64,000 nt of DNA from Ignavibacteriales bacterium (GTDB lineage Bacteria; Bacteroidota; Ignavibacteria; Ignavibacteriales; Ignavibacteriaceae). Both the position numbers and the translations under genes were made by a program. The DNA lies in NCBI GenBank assembly GCA_016707285.1, contig JADJIA010000001.1:620001-684000 (forward strand). The letters are read 5' to 3'. Below the pieces are notes generated by a model. It was not told where the DNA came from. It ran no database searches and saw only the letters and a program-made list of their open reading frames with translations. This document shows, in pieces, positions 18,708 to 26,903 of this stretch (the first letter of the stretch is position 1; each line of letters starts with the position of its first letter).

Positions 18708-19085
18708 ATGAAAAGATTTTTGACACTTATACTTATCTCGGTGGTTCTTTTAACTGCCGGAATGTCGGCCTCGAAGGTTGACAATAAAGTCTCCAATCAA
18801 AAAGGTAACGGAGACAACCCTAAAACATTTGTTTTGGAACAGAATTATCCTAATCCGTTTAATCCTGAAACCAATATCAGTTACCATTTGCCAAATCCCG
18901 GACAGGTAAGACTTTCTGTTTACAATCTGCTTGGTGTTGAAGTTGCGGTTCTTGTTGATGAATATCAAGCAGCCGGTAATTATAGAATCAGATTCAATGC
19001 TTCTTCATTGCAATCAGGAGTTTATCTTTACAAAATTAAAATGGCAAATCAGACACTAACAAGAAAAATGACATATCTGAAATAA
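18708..19085 (+). CDS. Signal peptide plus T9SS type A sorting domain, no cargo domain
   Basis: 125-residue protein. Residues 1-21 are a signal peptide (MKRFLTLILISVVLLTAGMSAS). A short polar stretch (~22-40) leads directly into a complete T9SS C-terminal domain at ~41-125: VLEQNYPNPFNPETNISYHLP, VRLSVYNLLGVEVAVLVDEYQAAG, LQSGVYLYKIK and a C-terminal KMTYLK. Sorting domains normally follow a large cargo; here there is essentially none, so the product should be exported through T9SS as a bare tail. SD-like AGAGG precedes the ATG by 6 nt, and a strong terminator follows. It may be a remnant or a genuine short secreted protein. Confidence 0.8.
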   Translation: MKRFLTLILISVVLLTAGMSASKVDNKVSNQKGNGDNPKTFVLEQNYPNPFNPETNISYHLPNPGQVRLSVYNLLGVEVAVLVDEYQAAGNYRIRFNASSLQSGVYLYKIKMANQTLTRKMTYLK

Positions 19086-19104
19086 AACATTACTACTTTT
19101 TTAT

Positions 19105-19140
19105 AAAAAGGCTGTTCGGAAACGGGCAGCCTTTTTTTTT
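19105..19140 (+). terminator. Intrinsic terminator of the T9SS-tail gene
   Basis: Stem GGCTGTTCG / CGGGCAGCC around a GAAA tetraloop, extended by A/T pairing and followed by T9. It begins 20 bp after the stop codon. Confidence 0.9.
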
Positions 19141-19153
19141 GTTTAAATGTAAA

Positions 19154-19177
19154 GGAGAATCGAAGTAGCGGAGAATC
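19154..19177. repeat. Three 8-bp units of the degenerate octamer repeat
   Basis: GGAGAATC, GAAGTAGC, GGAGAATC in exact 8-bp register. The reverse complement of the middle part matches the larger octamer array at 28730-28793. Confidence 0.5.
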
Positions 19178-19258
19178 AAAAATGAACCTTTGTATCTTTG
19201 ATATTAATCCCCTTTTATGTAAGTTTATGGATTGATATTTGTATAAAAGGTACATCGA

Positions 19259-21457
19259 ATGAGATACAGTTCTTTATTGTTTTTTCTGTTGGTTTTTACA
19301 TTAACAACCCTGCCACAGAACTTTACCGGAATGAAGTTTGCTCTTGATCCGGGACACGGAAGTCCACATGGAGCCACCTGCGAACCCGAAACCAAGCGTT
19401 ACGAAGCATGGATGAATCACATCGTGATGCCCTATCTAAAACAAATGCTTCAAAGGGATGGCGCAACGGTCTTTTCAACAAGAGGTGATTTTGATTCACT
19501 TGGTGCATGTATAACTCTTTCTGAAAGAGAAGCAGTTGCCAACAATAACAATGTCGATTTTTTTCACTCGATTCACCATAATGCATTCACGGGAACCAGC
19601 AACTATTCCCTCGTATTGTTTGAACAACTTAACAATACAATCTGTCCAAATGGAAATCCACAATGGCCCGGACAAGCGGACAGTATGGCAATTTATATGG
19701 CTGCCGAACTGTTTGCGGGACTTCAAACAACCGTTGGTTACCCAAGAGGTGATTATTGTTTTCTCGGATATAATCTCGGTGTATTAAATAATCTAAATAT
19801 GCCCGGTGTTTTAAGTGAGGGATCATTTTTTGATTTTCCTGCTGAAATTTTAAGACTTGCAAATCTTGATTACCTCAAAACAGAAGCAGAGGCACAATAT
19901 CTTTCTTACCTTAAATATTACAAAAAGCCTCTCCCCGCTCATGGCAGTTTGGTTGGATTGGTAACCAATCTCTCTTCAGGAAATCCCGTTAAAGGTGTTC
20001 AGGTTGTTCTTACATCATTAGGCAAAACTTATAATGTTGATACACTCGGAAATGGATTCTACAGATTTGACTCCCTTGCCCCGGGAACATACCCAATATC
20101 TGTCTATTCCAATCTGGATACAACCAATACAAATGTTACGGTAGTTGCAGGGAAGATCAACAAAAAAAATCTTCTGAGTGGTTCTGCCGATGCCCCACCA
20201 CCTGTAAAACTTTTATCCGTAACAGGTTCGGATGGTGCACTAAATTTAAAATGGGAACAACCAACAGGATTAGTCGATTCTATTCTGATTTATCTTTCAG
20301 AAAATGGTACACCCCCTACCGGAGCACCATTTAAATCTCTTGCCGGAAATGTGACCACACATACCCTAACAGGACTTACCTCCGGTGAAACATATTATGT
20401 AGCTCTTAAAGCAAAAAATCTTTTTGGAGAAAGTCCATATATTTCAAAAGTTTATGGTGCTCTTGCTTCAACTATTGGAGATCAGGTTCTTTTGGTGGAT
20501 GGTTTTAACAGATATGGCGGCTCAGGGAGCTGGCAACAACCTTACCACAACTTTACCTCATATTATGGTGAAGCCCTGGCACAACTTCCCAGAAGATTTT
20601 CGACTGTTGCCAACACTGCAATTACATCGTCTTCACAGATTAAACCTTTTAAGTATCTGTTTTGGCTGTTGGGAGATGAATCTACAGTAGATGAAACTTT
20701 TTCCACCACCGAACAAACGATGGTAAAAGAATACCTCCAGAATGGTGGAAAGTTATTTGTGACAGGTTCTGAAGTTGCCTGGGATCTTGATTCCCGTGGT
20801 ACAGCCACTGATAAAGAATTTTTTAACCAGTTTTTTAAAGCTGCTTATGGTGCTGATAATCCAACACCCAATACACCATCAGCAACCGGGGCTCCCCTTT
20901 CCATCTTTGATGGTGTTTCTGTAACCTTTGGACAAACATATCCAGAAGACTGGCCCGATGTAATTACAGCCGCAAACGGAAGTAGTGTTATAATGAATTA
21001 CAACTCCACACAAGCTGCGGCGGTTGCTTTCGACGGTACTTTCCCAAGCGGGACCAACCCCGGAAAACTTGTTTTTGTTGCATTTACTGTGGAAACCATT
21101 GGTGATGCCGCCAAAAGAAAATTAATGGTCGAAAAAATTATGAACTTTTTCACAGGTGCTACTTCAATTGATGATCTTGGTAATGAGTTGGTGCCAACCA
21201 CATTTTCGATGTCGGTCCATCCAAATCCGTTTAATCCTTCAACAAACCTGACAGTTGGTCTTGTTGAGGACGGCATTTATCAAATAAAACTTTTTGACAT
21301 TCTTGGAAGAGAATTGATGACAGTAAACGAGGGATTTATGCAGAAAGGTTCTCACCTCTACAGGGTTGATATGAACACTTACCCGTCAGGCACATACTTT
21401 ATTCATGTGTCGGGCGCAAATGTTAATTCTGTTCAAAAGATACTTCTTCTTAAATAA
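19259..21457 (+). CDS. T9SS-secreted N-acetylmuramoyl-L-alanine amidase with Fn3 domain
   Basis: 732-residue multidomain secreted enzyme. It has a signal peptide (1-~20). The amidase_3 domain (~24-215) carries FALDPGHGS, SIHHNAF and PGVLSEGSFF, with a plausible zinc Glu in KRYEAWMN. A carboxypeptidase-regulatory-like beta domain (~223-305, GSLVGLVTNLSSGNPVKGV) and a fibronectin type III domain (~312-395) follow. A domain of ~405-640 resembles glutamine-amidotransferase-like modules of secreted proteins (QNGGKLFVTGSEVAWDLD). The T9SS tail is at ~655-732 (VHPNPFNPSTNLTVGL ... VQKILLLK). It should be exported across the outer membrane, so its substrate wall may be external or at the cell surface. 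Confidence 0.85.
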   Translation: MRYSSLLFFLLVFTLTTLPQNFTGMKFALDPGHGSPHGATCEPETKRYEAWMNHIVMPYLKQMLQRDGATVFSTRGDFDSLGACITLSEREAVANNNNVDFFHSIHHNAFTGTSNYSLVLFEQLNNTICPNGNPQWPGQADSMAIYMAAELFAGLQTTVGYPRGDYCFLGYNLGVLNNLNMPGVLSEGSFFDFPAEILRLANLDYLKTEAEAQYLSYLKYYKKPLPAHGSLVGLVTNLSSGNPVKGVQVVLTSLGKTYNVDTLGNGFYRFDSLAPGTYPISVYSNLDTTNTNVTVVAGKINKKNLLSGSADAPPPVKLLSVTGSDGALNLKWEQPTGLVDSILIYLSENGTPPTGAPFKSLAGNVTTHTLTGLTSGETYYVALKAKNLFGESPYISKVYGALASTIGDQVLLVDGFNRYGGSGSWQQPYHNFTSYYGEALAQLPRRFSTVANTAITSSSQIKPFKYLFWLLGDESTVDETFSTTEQTMVKEYLQNGGKLFVTGSEVAWDLDSRGTATDKEFFNQFFKAAYGADNPTPNTPSATGAPLSIFDGVSVTFGQTYPEDWPDVITAANGSSVIMNYNSTQAAAVAFDGTFPSGTNPGKLVFVAFTVETIGDAAKRKLMVEKIMNFFTGATSIDDLGNELVPTTFSMSVHPNPFNPSTNLTVGLVEDGIYQIKLFDILGRELMTVNEGFMQKGSHLYRVDMNTYPSGTYFIHVSGANVNSVQKILLLK

Positions 21458-21471
21458 ATCCGGAAATTGAA

Positions 21472-22401
21472 ATGAAAAAACTACTATTTATAACCATATT
21501 ATCGACCTCTCTCATCCTGGGACAGGGTATTTCCATAACAATGACCCCAGTGCCTTTCACCTCCGGGGATGAATTATATGCTCTGGCAAAAATTTCTCCA
21601 AACGGGAAATACGCTTTAATTACACAAAAAGGTTTTTCACGAATTGAACTTGTGGAAATCCCCACCAAAGCTTCACAACTGATAACCAAAGAAACACCCG
21701 GTGCCGGTTGGGGTATGAGATGGAATCCGTCAAGTGACAGATTTATCTTCAAAGTTAATGAAACAGGCGGCGGAAACACAAAGTCAGTTTCACTTTTTGA
21801 ATACATTCTCGGTTCCACTTCTCAGAAGCTGGCGACTCTTGACCCTGCTTCCAACAATCTTTCTTTTTATTCAATCAAAGGTAACGGCATTTCAACCGAG
21901 GGTAAAGATGGAGAACTCTCGATTATAAGACAATCGGAGAGTCAAAATGATGTAAGTTTCTACATCTCAAACGGAAAAGTAATCTTAAATGATCGTTCCG
22001 GAAGTTTGGGAAGTGGTGTTAGTGAACAGATTAAATTGATCGAAAATGTCCTTTTTGCGGAATGGTCACCATCGGGCAAAAAACTTGCCATCCATTCCGC
22101 CGGAAAAGGGATATATATTTTTGATTTTGAGTCGGGTAAAGAATTTAATTTCCCAAAAACTGAATACCCTTCCTGGATAAACGACAACTATTTTTCATAC
22201 ATGATCACTGAGGATGATGGCTATCGTCTTTTAAACAGCGATATAGTTGTAAGTAAGTTTGATGGCACCGAATCCGGCATAGTAACAAATGATTTTGACA
22301 CGCCTGCAAAATATCCATCAGCTTCTCAGGATGGAACAATCCTGTTTACAGGCACAGATAACAAGATATACATAATGAAGGTCGATTTTAGGAATAATTA
22401 A
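21472..22401 (+). CDS. Exported TolB-like beta-propeller protein
   Basis: 309 residues, starting 14 bp after the amidase gene, so probably in the same transcript. It has a signal peptide (MKKLLFITILSTSLILGQG) and then WD40/PD40-like blades: LAKISPNGKYALIT, MRWNPSSDRFIFKV, AEWSPSGKKLAIHSAGKGIYIFD and PSASQDGTILFTGTDNKIYIMKV. No catalytic residues are seen. It probably acts as a periplasmic or surface interaction scaffold; the partner is unknown. Confidence 0.7.
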   Translation: MKKLLFITILSTSLILGQGISITMTPVPFTSGDELYALAKISPNGKYALITQKGFSRIELVEIPTKASQLITKETPGAGWGMRWNPSSDRFIFKVNETGGGNTKSVSLFEYILGSTSQKLATLDPASNNLSFYSIKGNGISTEGKDGELSIIRQSESQNDVSFYISNGKVILNDRSGSLGSGVSEQIKLIENVLFAEWSPSGKKLAIHSAGKGIYIFDFESGKEFNFPKTEYPSWINDNYFSYMITEDDGYRLLNSDIVVSKFDGTESGIVTNDFDTPAKYPSASQDGTILFTGTDNKIYIMKVDFRNN

Positions 22402-22475
22402 TGAATTATTTTTTGTATTTTTACAATAATAATTCGTGACAAAAACTTCAATAAATTGTGAGGCAGAAGAAGTTG

Positions 22476-24305
22476 ATGGGACCATCAAAACATTTTAAAA
22501 CTATTCCCGAACTTTTTAGAATCCTTGTTGATGATTATGGCAAAGACCCCTCAAAGGTGATGCTAAAACACAAGGTTGACAAGTTATATGTTGATATCAC
22601 ATATCAACAGTTTAAAAAGGATGTTGAACTCTCCGCTCATGGTCTCCTCTCCCTTGGAGTTAAAGAGGGTGATAAAGTTGTGATTCTGGCAGAAAACCGT
22701 CCCGAATGGATGATGATCGATTTCTCGATCGTTGGAATTGGTGCCGTTGATGTTCCACTCTATCCCTCACTGACACCAAAGGATATCGGATTTATAATCA
22801 ATAACTCTGAGTCTAAAACTGTTGTGGTTTCAAACAAACTTCTCCTTTCTAAATTTCTGAAGGTTAAGGGTGAATGCCCCACGGTTGAGAATATTGTAGT
22901 TTTTAACGAAAAAGATGCAGACACTTCTATCACAGGACTCTATTCTCTTACCCAGCTTAAAAAAATGGGTGAAGAGCACATGAAGTTTAATCCCGGAATG
23001 TTTGCCGAGTTAAATGCATCTGTGAAAGAGTATGATCTTTGCACAATAATTTACACTTCAGGCACGACGGGTGAACCAAAAGGTGTTTTATTAACACATA
23101 ACAACATTGTGTCGAATGTGATTGCCTGTCTTGATATTCTCCCTGTTACAAGCAAAGAGGTGTTTTTATCATTTCTGCCACTTTGCCATATATTTGAAAG
23201 AATGGCAGGCTTTTATCTTGGACTCGCTTCAGGATCTCAGGTTGCTTTTGCTCAAAGTATCGAAACAGTCCCGCAAAACATGGTTGAAGTGCGCCCCACT
23301 CTTATGACTGCAGTACCCCGATTGTTTGAAAGGTTTTATTCGCGTGTTATGAAGACAGTTGAAGCAGGTCCCGAAAAGAAACAAAAGATATTCCATTGGG
23401 GTTTGCAGATTGGTAAAGATTATGTTAAAGCTAAAAAAGCCGGTAAAATTGGCACAACGCTTAAGTTAAAACATAAGGTCGCCGACACTCTTGTTCTTAA
23501 AAAGATCAGGGAGAGAACCGGTGGAAGATTAAAATTCTTTGTCTCCGGTGGTGCGGCACTTCCAAAACATCTTGGAGAATTTTTTGAAGCTCTCGGCATC
23601 TTGATAATTGAAGGTTATGGATTAACCGAATCCTCACCCGTTATTGCATGTAACAGATTTGAGGCGTATAAATTTGGTTCTGTCGGAAAAGTGGTTCCGG
23701 GTGTCCAGGTAAAAATATTAAAAGAATATCCGGAAGCACCCGATGGTGAAATACTTGCCAAAGGTCCTAATATCATGCAGGGATATTATAAACTTCCTGC
23801 TGATACCGCCGAGACAATCAAAAATGGCTGGCTCCATACCGGCGATATTGGTTATATAGATGATGAAGGTTTCCTTCTTATCACTGACAGGAAGAAAAAT
23901 CTCTTCAAAACCTCAGGTGGTAAATATGTTGCACCTACTCCGATTGAAAACCTCTTCCTCGCAAATAAGTATATCGAACAATTTGTTCTTATTGGTGACA
24001 AGCGGACTTTTTTGAGTGCTCTTATTGTCCCTGACTATGATGCACTAAAAGATTTTGCAGCCGCTAATCATGTTGAGTATGTGGATATTCCCGATCTGAT
24101 CAAAAAGAAAGAGATTATCCAGCTCTATGAGAAGGAGATAGTAAACATACAAAAAGCTCTTTCAAGTTATGAAAAGGTGAGAAAATTCGCTTTGATGGAG
24201 AGGGCATTCACTATTGAAGATGGTGAAATGACACCGTCTATGAAAATAAGAAGAAAAATTGTTGAACATAAATATCAGGAAGAAATCGAAAGAATGTACT
24301 CCTGA
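22476..24305 (+). CDS. fadD: Long-chain acyl-CoA synthetase (AMP-forming)
   Basis: About 609 residues, ANL superfamily. It activates fatty acids to acyl-CoA via acyl-AMP. The P-loop-like motif IIYTSGTTGEPKGVLLTH, IIEGYGLTESSPVI, GWLHTGDIGYIDDEGFLLITDRKKNLFKTSGGKYVAPTPIEN and the C-terminal lysine region (GEMTPSMKIRRKIVEHKY) are all present. The ATG at 22476 is preferred; an in-frame GTG at 22458 would add six residues. It resembles the FadD15/AMP-binding long-chain ligases of Bacteroidota. A bidirectional terminator follows. Confidence 0.88.
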   Translation: MGPSKHFKTIPELFRILVDDYGKDPSKVMLKHKVDKLYVDITYQQFKKDVELSAHGLLSLGVKEGDKVVILAENRPEWMMIDFSIVGIGAVDVPLYPSLTPKDIGFIINNSESKTVVVSNKLLLSKFLKVKGECPTVENIVVFNEKDADTSITGLYSLTQLKKMGEEHMKFNPGMFAELNASVKEYDLCTIIYTSGTTGEPKGVLLTHNNIVSNVIACLDILPVTSKEVFLSFLPLCHIFERMAGFYLGLASGSQVAFAQSIETVPQNMVEVRPTLMTAVPRLFERFYSRVMKTVEAGPEKKQKIFHWGLQIGKDYVKAKKAGKIGTTLKLKHKVADTLVLKKIRERTGGRLKFFVSGGAALPKHLGEFFEALGILIIEGYGLTESSPVIACNRFEAYKFGSVGKVVPGVQVKILKEYPEAPDGEILAKGPNIMQGYYKLPADTAETIKNGWLHTGDIGYIDDEGFLLITDRKKNLFKTSGGKYVAPTPIENLFLANKYIEQFVLIGDKRTFLSALIVPDYDALKDFAAANHVEYVDIPDLIKKKEIIQLYEKEIVNIQKALSSYEKVRKFALMERAFTIEDGEMTPSMKIRRKIVEHKYQEEIERMYS

Positions 24306-24341
24306 TAATCATTTGTTGATTAAAACAGACCCCCTTAAAAG

Positions 24342-24376
24342 AAAAAAGGCTGCCCAAATTTGGACAGCCTTTTTAA
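24342..24376. terminator. Bidirectional intrinsic terminator
   Basis: AAAAAAGGCTGCCCAAA / TTTGGACAGCCTTTTT with A and T runs on either side, between convergent fadD and bshB1. It belongs to the same stem family as 5924 and 19105. Confidence 0.88.
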
Positions 24377-24379
24377 TTT

Positions 24380-25102
24380 CTAATGATGCTTGAGCTTTGA
24401 AATTATATCAAGCTCTATGGCTTCTTCACAGAGAAACGGTTCTCCATAATCTTTCCCAATCTTAAATCCATACACTTGTGAGCGTGATTTGATGTATTCA
24501 ACAAATCCCGGTTTACTTATAAAAGTCTCGGGTTCTTTGTTTTTTGGATCAAAAAACTGACTGGAAAAAGCAAAAACAGATTTCATCTTATCTTCAAAAT
24601 GGTCTGTTATGTCCACTATAAAAGAAGGTTGAAACTCGTAAGTTTGCATATAATAATACAATGCCGAAGGCCTGTAAGAGTGTTGTACATGACCATTGTC
24701 ATGCGTCTGTATCTTACCAACACCTGAATAAAAATATGCCTGTTTTGCCAGTGTACTCACAGCAATATGATCAGGATGACGGTCGTTAAAATAGGGAGCG
24801 AAGATAACCTTTGGTTTATATTTTCTGATTTGATACAAAAATTTCAGAAGGTTTTCGCGATTAACTTCTATCTGCCCGTCAGGTATGTTAAGATTATCTC
24901 TAAAATCTGCTTTCAGAATAACTCCGGCCTGGATTGCCTCATGTTGTCTGATTTCAGCGGAACCTCTCGTTCCCAACTCACCTTTAGTACAATCGATTAT
25001 ACCCACTTTAAGACCATGAGCCGCCATTTTGGCTATGGTGCCACCCATCGAAAGTTCAGCATCGTCTGGGTGTGCGGCAAATACAAGTGCATCTTTTTTC
25101 AT
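24380..25102 (-). CDS. bshB1: Bacillithiol biosynthesis deacetylase BshB1
   Basis: 240-residue PIG-L family zinc deacetylase that removes acetate from GlcNAc-malate in bacillithiol synthesis. Zinc ligands are in AAHPDDAELSMGG (residues ~9-20) and DRHPDHIAVS (~108-116). CTKGELGTRGSAEIRQHEA and SRSQVYGFKIGKDYGEPFL are BshB1-type rather than generic PIG-L. It lies 8 bp after the TPR gene half. BshA and BshC are not in the window. Low-molecular-weight thiol metabolism based on bacillithiol fits this phylum. Confidence 0.88.
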   Translation of the reverse strand: MKKDALVFAAHPDDAELSMGGTIAKMAAHGLKVGIIDCTKGELGTRGSAEIRQHEAIQAGVILKADFRDNLNIPDGQIEVNRENLLKFLYQIRKYKPKVIFAPYFNDRHPDHIAVSTLAKQAYFYSGVGKIQTHDNGHVQHSYRPSALYYYMQTYEFQPSFIVDITDHFEDKMKSVFAFSSQFFDPKNKEPETFISKPGFVEYIKSRSQVYGFKIGKDYGEPFLCEEAIELDIISKLKHH

Positions 25103-25110
25103 CTCGAACC

Positions 25111-25515
25111 TTAATCCACTAAAGCCATATAACGATCAACATCTTTTATCACATAAGATTTTGAATAATCCGATTTTAAAGAGATAAGGATGTCTTTTGC
25201 TTTATCTTTTTTGTCCATTTCAATATAAACAATTGCCGCATTCAAAAGATATTGAGCATTCATTGGATTTTCTTTCGAAAGTGAAGCTGCTTTTTCATAT
25301 CCATCGGCTGCTTTTTCAAGTTCTTTTTTTACTTCGTAATAACCGGCTTTACCATATTCAGCGGCTGCTGAGAAAATTGGATTACCACCGGAATAATCAT
25401 CATAATACTTAAATGCTTCTTCAGTTTTTCCAAGGTATGATAGAGCATTGGCAAGATAAATTTTTGCTGCCTCGCCATTTTCTGTACCTGAAAAATCTTC
25501 AGAGATTTTTTTCAA
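25111..25515 (-). CDS. TPR protein, C-terminal half of a frameshifted gene
   Basis: 134 residues from a TTG, containing TPR-like helices (GEAAKIYLANALSYLGKTEEAFKYYDDY, AADGYEKAASLSKENP, AQYLLNAAIVYIEMDKKDKAKDIL). It is the continuation of 25512-25796. Moving one base back at the A7 run on the minus strand would join ...GDPAKK to ISGLKKISEDFSGT without a gap. It may be translated by -1 frameshifting, or the break may be a mutation or assembly error; see the findings. Confidence 0.65.
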   Translation of the reverse strand: MKKISEDFSGTENGEAAKIYLANALSYLGKTEEAFKYYDDYSGGNPIFSAAAEYGKAGYYEVKKELEKAADGYEKAASLSKENPMNAQYLLNAAIVYIEMDKKDKAKDILISLKSDYSKSYVIKDVDRYMALVD

Positions 25516-25796
25516 TCCGGATATTTTTTTGCCGGATCGCCGTCAATAGCCTGGAGATAGGCACCCGATTCATAAACGGGCATAATTTTTGTCAATGCGG
25601 TTCCCGCAGCAATATTGTTTTCTTTTTTGTTTATTCCATAAAATACAACTGCAGCGATAATCACCACAAATACAGCGATTCCGCCATAAACCAACTTTTT
25701 ATTCTCTTCAAACCATCCAAGTGCACGATAATAGAGCTCAACTGAACCTTCTTTTTTCACTTCTTTTGATTTGAACTTACTGATAGGTTTGGCCAT
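25512..25796 (-). CDS. TPR membrane protein, N-terminal half of a frameshifted gene
   Basis: 94 residues: a cytoplasmic basic N-terminus (MAKPISKFKSKEVKKEG), one membrane helix at ~34-56 (KLVYGGIAVFVVIIAAVVFYG), then the start of the periplasmic TPR region (TALTKIMPVYESGAYLQAIDGDP). It stops right after an A7 run (GCA AAA AAA TAT CCG GAT TGA). Intact homologous architectures (an N-terminal anchor plus TPR, about 220-230 residues, YfgM-like) suggest both halves form one protein. Confidence 0.65.
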   Translation of the reverse strand: MAKPISKFKSKEVKKEGSVELYYRALGWFEENKKLVYGGIAVFVVIIAAVVFYGINKKENNIAAGTALTKIMPVYESGAYLQAIDGDPAKKYPD

Positions 25797-25851
25797 TATT
25801 AACCTTTCTAAATTCTAAATTTTTGCAATATCAAAGATAACCGTTATTTTG

Positions 25852-26901
25852 TTAAATTCCTACACGAATATGATTCGAGAATATCCATCCTTTTCCTTCG
25901 TGATAAACTTCAATTCTGTAAACTCCCTTTTCTGTAACTACAAATTCGATGTCACTCCCTGTTGTTTCATCGATCACTTTTCCATTATAAATCAATTTCA
26001 TCTGTGCAAAATGAGTGGGAACCAACACTCTGAGGTTGATTTTCCCTTCGGCAGGAACAGTGTCACCCATGTTATAGACATTCCCGGCTGCTTCTGCGAA
26101 GAACTTAAATCCTGTTGCATCACCATGATAATAGTTTGCAATAAAACTTCTTCCCTCTCTCAGGGCTTCCAGAATTGCATCTTCATACTTTTTAATTAAG
26201 ACCGGGTCTTCAGTGGGATAGATTCTTTCTTTTAAAAGCACATAAGTTCTGATCGATTTGAAGAGAACTTTATACGGAAAAACCTCCACTTCAAAAAATC
26301 CAAGCAGATTTACGCGGTGGGCATGGGCGTCAATTCCACCAATGGCAGTCACCTTCCGCCTTTGATTTAGATTGTCCCAAACATCAAGAGTTTCCTGGGC
26401 GGGTTTTTCGATGGTTTTAAGGGGATGCACAAACGACTGATATTTGTTTTGTTCAGTCAGGTTTTCCATCCACTCCGACATGTGATTCCAAATTTCAATT
26501 CCGGTAAAATCCTCAATCTCCCACTCAGTCCATGGATATGGCGGATGTTCCTCCATCGAATCCCTTTTCTCGTGTGGATGCGCCAAAAATCCGATACCCC
26601 CGGCATCTTTTACAGCTTTCACATATTTGGATGCAGGCATTCTGGTTGAAAAAGGTTTATCTATTCCCAGGGCAATGTAGTGGTTTTTATTCTCTTTGTC
26701 ATTAATTTCACACCCGATCAACAACAGGGTTTTACCATAAAAACCCCCGTATCCTTCATCTTTTGCCCGAAGTGTATTGTGGTCGGTGAGAATAATAAAA
26801 TCAAGTCCCGATTCATTTGCGAGATTTGCAATTTCACGGACTTCACCTGAACCGTCAGAAAATTTTGAGTGGATGTGGAGAGAGCCCGAATAAACAAACA
26901 T
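25852..26901 (-). CDS. PHP-domain metal-dependent hydrolase (CehA-like)
   Basis: 349-residue polymerase-and-histidinol-phosphatase fold protein. Metal-binding motifs in order are GSLHIHSKFSDGSG, ILTDHNTLRA, GCEIND, FLAHPHEK and GGIDAHAH. The C-terminal ~90 residues form a beta-rich domain (NLRVLVPTHFAQMKLIYNGKVID...) seen in CehA/McbA-type proteins. The substrate is probably a phosphoester but is not determinable. No signal peptide. It is 2 bp downstream of the aldehyde dehydrogenase gene, so they are coupled. Confidence 0.78.
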   Translation of the reverse strand: MFVYSGSLHIHSKFSDGSGEVREIANLANESGLDFIILTDHNTLRAKDEGYGGFYGKTLLLIGCEINDKENKNHYIALGIDKPFSTRMPASKYVKAVKDAGGIGFLAHPHEKRDSMEEHPPYPWTEWEIEDFTGIEIWNHMSEWMENLTEQNKYQSFVHPLKTIEKPAQETLDVWDNLNQRRKVTAIGGIDAHAHRVNLLGFFEVEVFPYKVLFKSIRTYVLLKERIYPTEDPVLIKKYEDAILEALREGRSFIANYYHGDATGFKFFAEAAGNVYNMGDTVPAEGKINLRVLVPTHFAQMKLIYNGKVIDETTGSDIEFVVTEKGVYRIEVYHEGKGWIFSNHIRVGI

Positions 26902-26903
26902 TT

